Origin: Bacteroidales bacterium | GTDB lineage: Bacteria; Bacteroidota; Bacteroidia; Bacteroidales; UBA932 | Reading direction: 5' to 3' | NCBI GenBank assembly: GCA_017483985.1 | Contig: JAFUUB010000037.1 | Coordinates: 1-10,762 of the forward strand | DNA length: 10,762 nucleotides | Shown: positions 7,186 through 10,762 of the stretch, one piece after another | Position numbering within the stretch: position 1 is the stretch's first letter | How the letters are laid out: each line of letters starts with the position of its first letter | Translations under genes and position numbers: made by a program | The notes under the pieces: model-generated | Told to the model about the DNA's origin: nothing | Seen by the model: only the letters and a program-made list of their open reading frames with translations | Databases searched by the model: none

Positions 7186-8919
7186 CTATATCACATCCTC
7201 GCGCTCGCGCATGTCTTTCAGACGGAGCTGGATGGTCGAATTGCCGCGGTAATAATTCTCGACGACGCTGTAACAGATGTCAATCGGGTTCCCTGCCTTG
7301 ATGTGGTCGAAGTACTCGGCCATGTTGAATCCGATGGCACCGATCTGATGATAGGGCTGGGACTCCTGGATCAGTTCGAGTTTCAGGTGCTGGGCGGCGG
7401 GACCGACCTTGCGGCCGTTGCCGTCGTCGTAGACGTTTTCCGTCAGGAAGACCGGAGCATTGTTGCCGGGGCCGAACGGCTGGAACTGCTTGAGGATCCG
7501 GAAGAACTTCGGGGTGATCTGGGAGAAGTCCAAGCGGGAGTCCACCTCCACAACCGGCGTGCTCATCTCAACGGTCAGATGTTCAGCCACATATTCTTCG
7601 ATCCGCCGGGCGAACTCCGGGAGGTTCTCTTCCTTGAGGGTCAGGCCGGCGGCATAGATATGACCGCCGAAATTCTCGAGCAGGTCGGCACAGCGCTCGA
7701 TGGAATCGTACAGGTCGAACCCGCGGACGCTGCGGGCGGATCCGGTGACGAACCCGTTGGATTTCGTCAGCACGAAGGTCGGCTTGTAGAACGCCTCGAC
7801 CAGCCGCGAAGCGACGATTCCGACCACGCCTTTGTTCCAGGCCGGATTGTAGACGATCGTCGCGTTCTTGCAGGCAATGCACTTCCCGTTCTGGACCATC
7901 TCGAGGGCTTCGCGGGTGATCTCCCGGTCGATGCTCTTGCGTTCGTTGTTGTTGTCGTTGATCTGCGAGGCGATGCGGGCCGCGGTCCGGTCATCGGCGG
8001 CAGTGAGCAGTTCGACGGCAAGGCGGCCGGATTCCATGCGGCCGGCGGCGTTGATGCGCGGACCGATCTTGAAGACGATATCGTCGATGGTGACGTGGTC
8101 CGGCTCCAGGTTCGAAAGCGCGATGATGGCCTGGAGACCCTTCCGGGGCTTTTCGTTCAGGCGTTTGAGACCGAAATGCGAGAGGACCCGGTTCTCCCCG
8201 GTGACGCTGACCAGGTCGGAGGCGATGCTGACCACCAGCAGGTCCAGCAGCGGTTCCAGCTCGGCAAAGGGGATGTCCATGACCTGGGCATAGGCCTGGA
8301 CCAGTTTGAAGCCGACCCCGCAGCCGCACAGGTCGTCGAAGGGATAGTGGCAGTCTTCCCGCTTGGGGTCGAGGACGGCCACGGCGGCCGGGAGTTCATT
8401 CTCCGGCAGATGGTGGTCGCAGATGATGACGTCCATCCCCTTCGAAGCGGCATAGCGGACCTTGTCGATGGCCTTGATGCCGCAGTCCAGCGTGATGATC
8501 AGGTTGAAGCCGCTTTCCGCAGCCCAGTCCAACGCCTTGATGGACAGGCCATAACCCTCATCATAACGGTCCGGGATGTAATAATCGATGTTCTTGGTGA
8601 AACGGCCGAGGAAGGAGTAGACCAGAGAGACGGCCGTCGTGCCGTCCACATCGTAGTCGCCATAGACCAGGATCTTCTCACGGCCTTCGACGGCTTTCTT
8701 CAGCCGGGCGACCGCCTTGTCCATGTCCTTCATCAGAAAAGGGTCGTGCAGGGAGGAAAGGTTCGGACGGAAGAAGGCCCGCGCCTGTTCAAAGGTCTTG
8801 ATCCCTCGCTGGACCAGCAGGGTCGCCAAAACGGAATCGATCCCGATTTCCGTAGTGAGCCGGGCAACCGTTTCCGGCTCCCCGACTTCCTTGACCACCC
8901 ATTTCCTTTCTTTCGACAT
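7186..8919 (-). CDS. recJ: Single-stranded-DNA-specific exonuclease RecJ
   Basis: RecJ degrades single-stranded DNA 5' to 3' in recombination and mismatch or base-excision repair. The DHH phosphoesterase motifs are complete: GDYDVDG (87-93, Asp88/90/92), TLDCG (Asp145), DHH (168-170), and CGCGVGFKL with SIASDLV (Asp235). The DHHA1 part has IGPRINAAGRM and the late motif ENFGGH (415-420). The C-terminal OB-type part contains QPFGPGNNAPVF. From ATG 8919 the protein has 577 residues, a usual RecJ length. An in-frame ATG at 8937 would add MAIFVD, but a -7 box lies at 8925-8932, between the two starts. The start at 8919 would be at or within a few bases of the transcript's 5' end. The gene diverges from lysS, and no defect is seen. 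Confidence 0.95.
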   Translation of the reverse strand: MSKERKWVVKEVGEPETVARLTTEIGIDSVLATLLVQRGIKTFEQARAFFRPNLSSLHDPFLMKDMDKAVARLKKAVEGREKILVYGDYDVDGTTAVSLVYSFLGRFTKNIDYYIPDRYDEGYGLSIKALDWAAESGFNLIITLDCGIKAIDKVRYAASKGMDVIICDHHLPENELPAAVAVLDPKREDCHYPFDDLCGCGVGFKLVQAYAQVMDIPFAELEPLLDLLVVSIASDLVSVTGENRVLSHFGLKRLNEKPRKGLQAIIALSNLEPDHVTIDDIVFKIGPRINAAGRMESGRLAVELLTAADDRTAARIASQINDNNNERKSIDREITREALEMVQNGKCIACKNATIVYNPAWNKGVVGIVASRLVEAFYKPTFVLTKSNGFVTGSARSVRGFDLYDSIERCADLLENFGGHIYAAGLTLKEENLPEFARRIEEYVAEHLTVEMSTPVVEVDSRLDFSQITPKFFRILKQFQPFGPGNNAPVFLTENVYDDGNGRKVGPAAQHLKLELIQESQPYHQIGAIGFNMAEYFDHIKAGNPIDICYSVVENYYRGNSTIQLRLKDMREREDVI

Positions 8920-8924
8920 ATCTA

Positions 8925-8955
8925 CAAAGATAGCCATAAAATTCCAAAAATCGAA
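8925..8955 (-). promoter_or_regulatory. recJ promoter (overlaps the lysS promoter)
   Basis: On the minus strand TATCTTTG (8932-8925) is an exact TAnnTTTG -7 box, with TTC (8955-8953) 20 bases upstream in place of the -33 TTG. The predicted transcript start falls at about 8918-8921, essentially on the ATG at 8919, so recJ mRNA may be leaderless. The -33 side is shared with the lysS promoter. Confidence 0.6.
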
Positions 8956-8972
8956 TTTAAGTGTTATTTTTG
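8942..8972 (+). promoter_or_regulatory. lysS promoter (overlaps the recJ promoter)
   Basis: TATTTTTG (8965-8972) is an exact TAnnTTTG -7 box, with TTC (8942-8944) 20 bases upstream as a weak -33 element. The expected start is near 8976-8979, giving a leader of about 20 A-rich bases (GTAAAAGAAG) before ATG 8996. This AT-rich island between two GC-rich genes is the only promoter-like sequence available to lysS. Confidence 0.65.
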
Positions 8973-8995
8973 CACGATTAACGTAAAAGAAGATT

Positions 8996-10546
8996 ATGGC
9001 TATTCAGCAACTCAGCGAGCAGGAGATCCAGAGAAGGGAATCCATGAACAAGCTCAGGGAACTGGGCATCGAACCGTATCCGGCACCACTTTACCCGGTC
9101 AACACGACGGCCGCGCAGATCCTTGAAGGCTACAAGCCGGAGGAAGGGAACTTCCAGGATGTCTGCATCGCCGGACGCATCATGTCCCGCCGTATCATGG
9201 GTGCCGCCTCGTTCATGGAACTCCAGGACGAGAGCGGGCGGATCCAGGTCTATGTCAAGCGCGACGAGATCTGCCCCGGCGAAGACAAGACGATGTACAA
9301 CACCGTGTTCAAGAAACTGCTGGACATCGGCGACATCATCGGCATCAAGGGATTCGCCTTCATCACCCAGACCGGCCAGCTGTCGGTCCATGCCAAGGAG
9401 CTCACCGTGCTCAGCAAGTCGCTGAAGGTCCTTCCGATCGTCAAGACCGATGCCGACGGCACGGTCCACGACGGCTTCTCCGATCCGGAGCTCCGCTACC
9501 GCCAGCGGTATGTCGACCTGATCGTCAACCCGCAGGTCAAGGATGTGTTCATCAAGCGGGCGAAGATCGTGCAGACCATGCGCGACTACTTCAATGCGGC
9601 GGGCTGCCTGGAGGTCGAGACCCCGATCCTGCAGGCCATCCCGGGCGGTGCGACGGCCCGTCCGTTCATCACCCATCACAATGCCCTGGACATTCCGCTC
9701 TACATGCGGATTGCCAACGAGCTGTACCTCAAGCGCCTCATTGTCGGCGGGTTCAGCGGCGTGTATGAGTTTGCGAAGGATTTCCGCAACGAGGGCATGG
9801 ACAAGACCCACAATCCGGAATTCACCTGCATGGAGATCTACGTCGCCTACAAGGATTACATCTGGATGATGGAGTTCGTGGAGAAGATGCTGGAGAAGAT
9901 TGCCGTGGCCGTCAACGGGACGACGAAGGTGATGATTGCCGGGAACGAGGTGGAATTCAAGGCTCCGTACCGCCGGATCGGCATCCTGGACGCCATCAAG
10001 GAATATGCGGGTGTGGACGTGGCCGGCATGGATGTCGACCAGCTGCGTGAGACCTGCAAGAAGCTGAATGTCGAGTTTACCCCTTCGATGGGCGTGGGCA
10101 AGCTGATCGATGCCATCTTCGGCGAATACTGCGAAAAGAACTTCGTCCAGCCGACCTTCGTCATCGATTACCCGGTCGAGATGTCCCCGCTGACCAAGCG
10201 GCATCGTTCCAACCCGGCCCTGACCGAGCGTTTCGAACTCTTCGTCTGCGGCAAGGAACTGGCCAACGCCTATTCCGAGCTGAACGACCCGATCGACCAG
10301 CTGGCGCGTTTCGAGGAGCAGGCTGCGCTCAAGAGCAAGGGCGACGACGAGGCGATGTTCATCGACTACGACTTCGTCCGCGCCCTGGAGTACGGCATGC
10401 CGCCGACTTCCGGTCTCGGGATGGGTATCGACCGCCTGACCATGTTCATGACGGGGCAGACGACGATCCAGGACGTACTGTTCTTCCCGCAGATGCGGCC
10501 CGAGAAGGTCCTGAAGAAGGAAGAGAAGGCTGAGGAAGAGGCCTGA
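8996..10546 (+). CDS. lysS: Lysyl-tRNA synthetase, class II
   Basis: LysRS attaches lysine to tRNA-Lys with ATP in the cytoplasm. The 516 residues show an N-terminal anticodon-binding OB fold (~55-145; [20 protein letters not shown] at 72-91) and a class II catalytic core. Motif 1 covers ~196-212 ([10 protein letters not shown]), motif 2 ~261-282 (KDFRNEG with Arg264, then [11 protein letters not shown]), and motif 3 ~472-485 (SGLGMGIDR, Arg480). [11 protein letters not shown] (493-503) is the usual ending. A short lysine/glutamate-rich tail (504-516) follows. The length is close to E. coli LysS (505). ATG 8996 follows an A-rich leader and a -7 box. The stop is 31 bases before the methyltransferase gene with no terminator between them, suggesting co-transcription. 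Confidence 0.97.
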   Translation: MAIQQLSEQEIQRRESMNKLRELGIEPYPAPLYPVNTTAAQILEGYKPEEGNFQDVCIAGRIMSRRIMGAASFMELQDESGRIQVYVKRDEICPGEDKTMYNTVFKKLLDIGDIIGIKGFAFITQTGQLSVHAKELTVLSKSLKVLPIVKTDADGTVHDGFSDPELRYRQRYVDLIVNPQVKDVFIKRAKIVQTMRDYFNAAGCLEVETPILQAIPGGATARPFITHHNALDIPLYMRIANELYLKRLIVGGFSGVYEFAKDFRNEGMDKTHNPEFTCMEIYVAYKDYIWMMEFVEKMLEKIAVAVNGTTKVMIAGNEVEFKAPYRRIGILDAIKEYAGVDVAGMDVDQLRETCKKLNVEFTPSMGVGKLIDAIFGEYCEKNFVQPTFVIDYPVEMSPLTKRHRSNPALTERFELFVCGKELANAYSELNDPIDQLARFEEQAALKSKGDDEAMFIDYDFVRALEYGMPPTSGLGMGIDRLTMFMTGQTTIQDVLFFPQMRPEKVLKKEEKAEEEA

Positions 10547-10577
10547 CCCTCCGCGGCCGCTGAACTGTCTGTCTGCA

Positions 10578-10762
10578 ATGGCCCCCGAGCGTATCACATC
10601 GGCGCAGAATCCGAAGATCAAGGAGTTGCTCGCACTGCAGGAAAAGTCCCGCCTGCGGCGGGAGCGGGGGCTTTTTGTCGTAGAGGGCCGGCGGGAGCTG
10701 GAGCATTGCCTCTCGGCCGGTTTCACCCTCGACACCGTCTTTGTCTGTCCTGAAATATTTAA
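10578..10762 (+). CDS. SpoU/TrmH-family RNA methyltransferase, N-terminal fragment (3' end outside window)
   Basis: Only about 61 residues are visible. The start reads ITSAQNPKIKELLALQEKS (6-24), then RRERGLFVVEGRREL (27-41). This is the characteristic substrate-binding N-terminal domain of SpoU-type 2'-O-ribose methyltransferases, which modify rRNA or tRNA with S-adenosylmethionine. The knotted catalytic domain would lie beyond the window, so the exact member (RlmB-like or another TrmH paralogue) cannot be named. ATG 10578 is the first start after lysS, 31 bases past its stop. There is no promoter-like sequence in between, so it probably shares the lysS transcript. The frame remains open to the last base. 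Confidence 0.85.
   Translation, partial: MAPERITSAQNPKIKELLALQEKSRLRRERGLFVVEGRRELEHCLSAGFTLDTVFVCPEIF

Noticed and set aside
7303..9126. 607-codon open frame on the plus strand opposite recJ
   Set aside because: It is the same codon-aligned shadow effect. It runs through the recJ start, the divergent promoters and into lysS, and recJ carries all family motifs.
8978..10735. 585-codon open frame on the minus strand opposite lysS
   Set aside because: It is a codon-aligned shadow of lysS, which has all three class II motifs. The frame also crosses the lysS/methyltransferase junction.
1..10762. tRNA, rRNA, CRISPR array, insertion sequence, toxin-antitoxin or defence genes
   Set aside because: Reading the gaps and strands showed no cloverleaf, regular spaced repeats, transposase motif or small gene pair. 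All gaps are under about 260 bases and are accounted for above.

Overview
The window looks like a GC-rich Bacteroidales chromosome segment, in the broad Alistipes/Rikenellaceae or uncultured gut and rumen range. The evidence is a large acidic-tailed outer-membrane lipoprotein, A-rich leaders in place of Shine-Dalgarno sites, and three promoters matching the Bacteroidetes pattern (TTG-like -33 and TAnnTTTG -7). The genus cannot be fixed from the sequence alone. The window is densely coded, and no gap between genes exceeds about 260 bases.

Layout. Positions 1-1938 (+) hold the end of a histidine-degradation cluster: the C-terminal half of hutH, then hutI. Positions 1939-2194 are a convergent gap containing a run of mini-hairpins and two terminator-like structures. 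Positions 2195-7009 (-) hold a two-gene unit: an OmpA-type outer-membrane protein, followed 6-27 bases later by a roughly 1,200-residue surface-type lipoprotein with a long coiled coil. This unit has its own promoter at 7055-7086. Positions 7186-8919 (-) encode RecJ. Positions 8996-10546 (+) encode class II lysyl-tRNA synthetase, diverging from recJ through a symmetric, overlapping promoter pair. The start of a SpoU/TrmH-family RNA methyltransferase follows at 10578 and runs off the window.

How the genes fit together. HutH converts histidine to urocanate. HutI opens imidazolone propionate further down the pathway. The OmpA-type protein and the lipoprotein are probably made together and may form a cell-envelope structure: peptidoglycan-anchored barrel plus lipid-anchored rod. 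RecJ, LysRS and the methyltransferase are housekeeping genes. I see no defence system, mobile element, CRISPR array or RNA gene. The least described parts are the OmpA/coiled-coil lipoprotein pair and the structured non-coding DNA.

Basis: enzyme calls rest on conserved motifs read directly. The regulatory elements are pattern matches. The role of the lipoprotein is inference.
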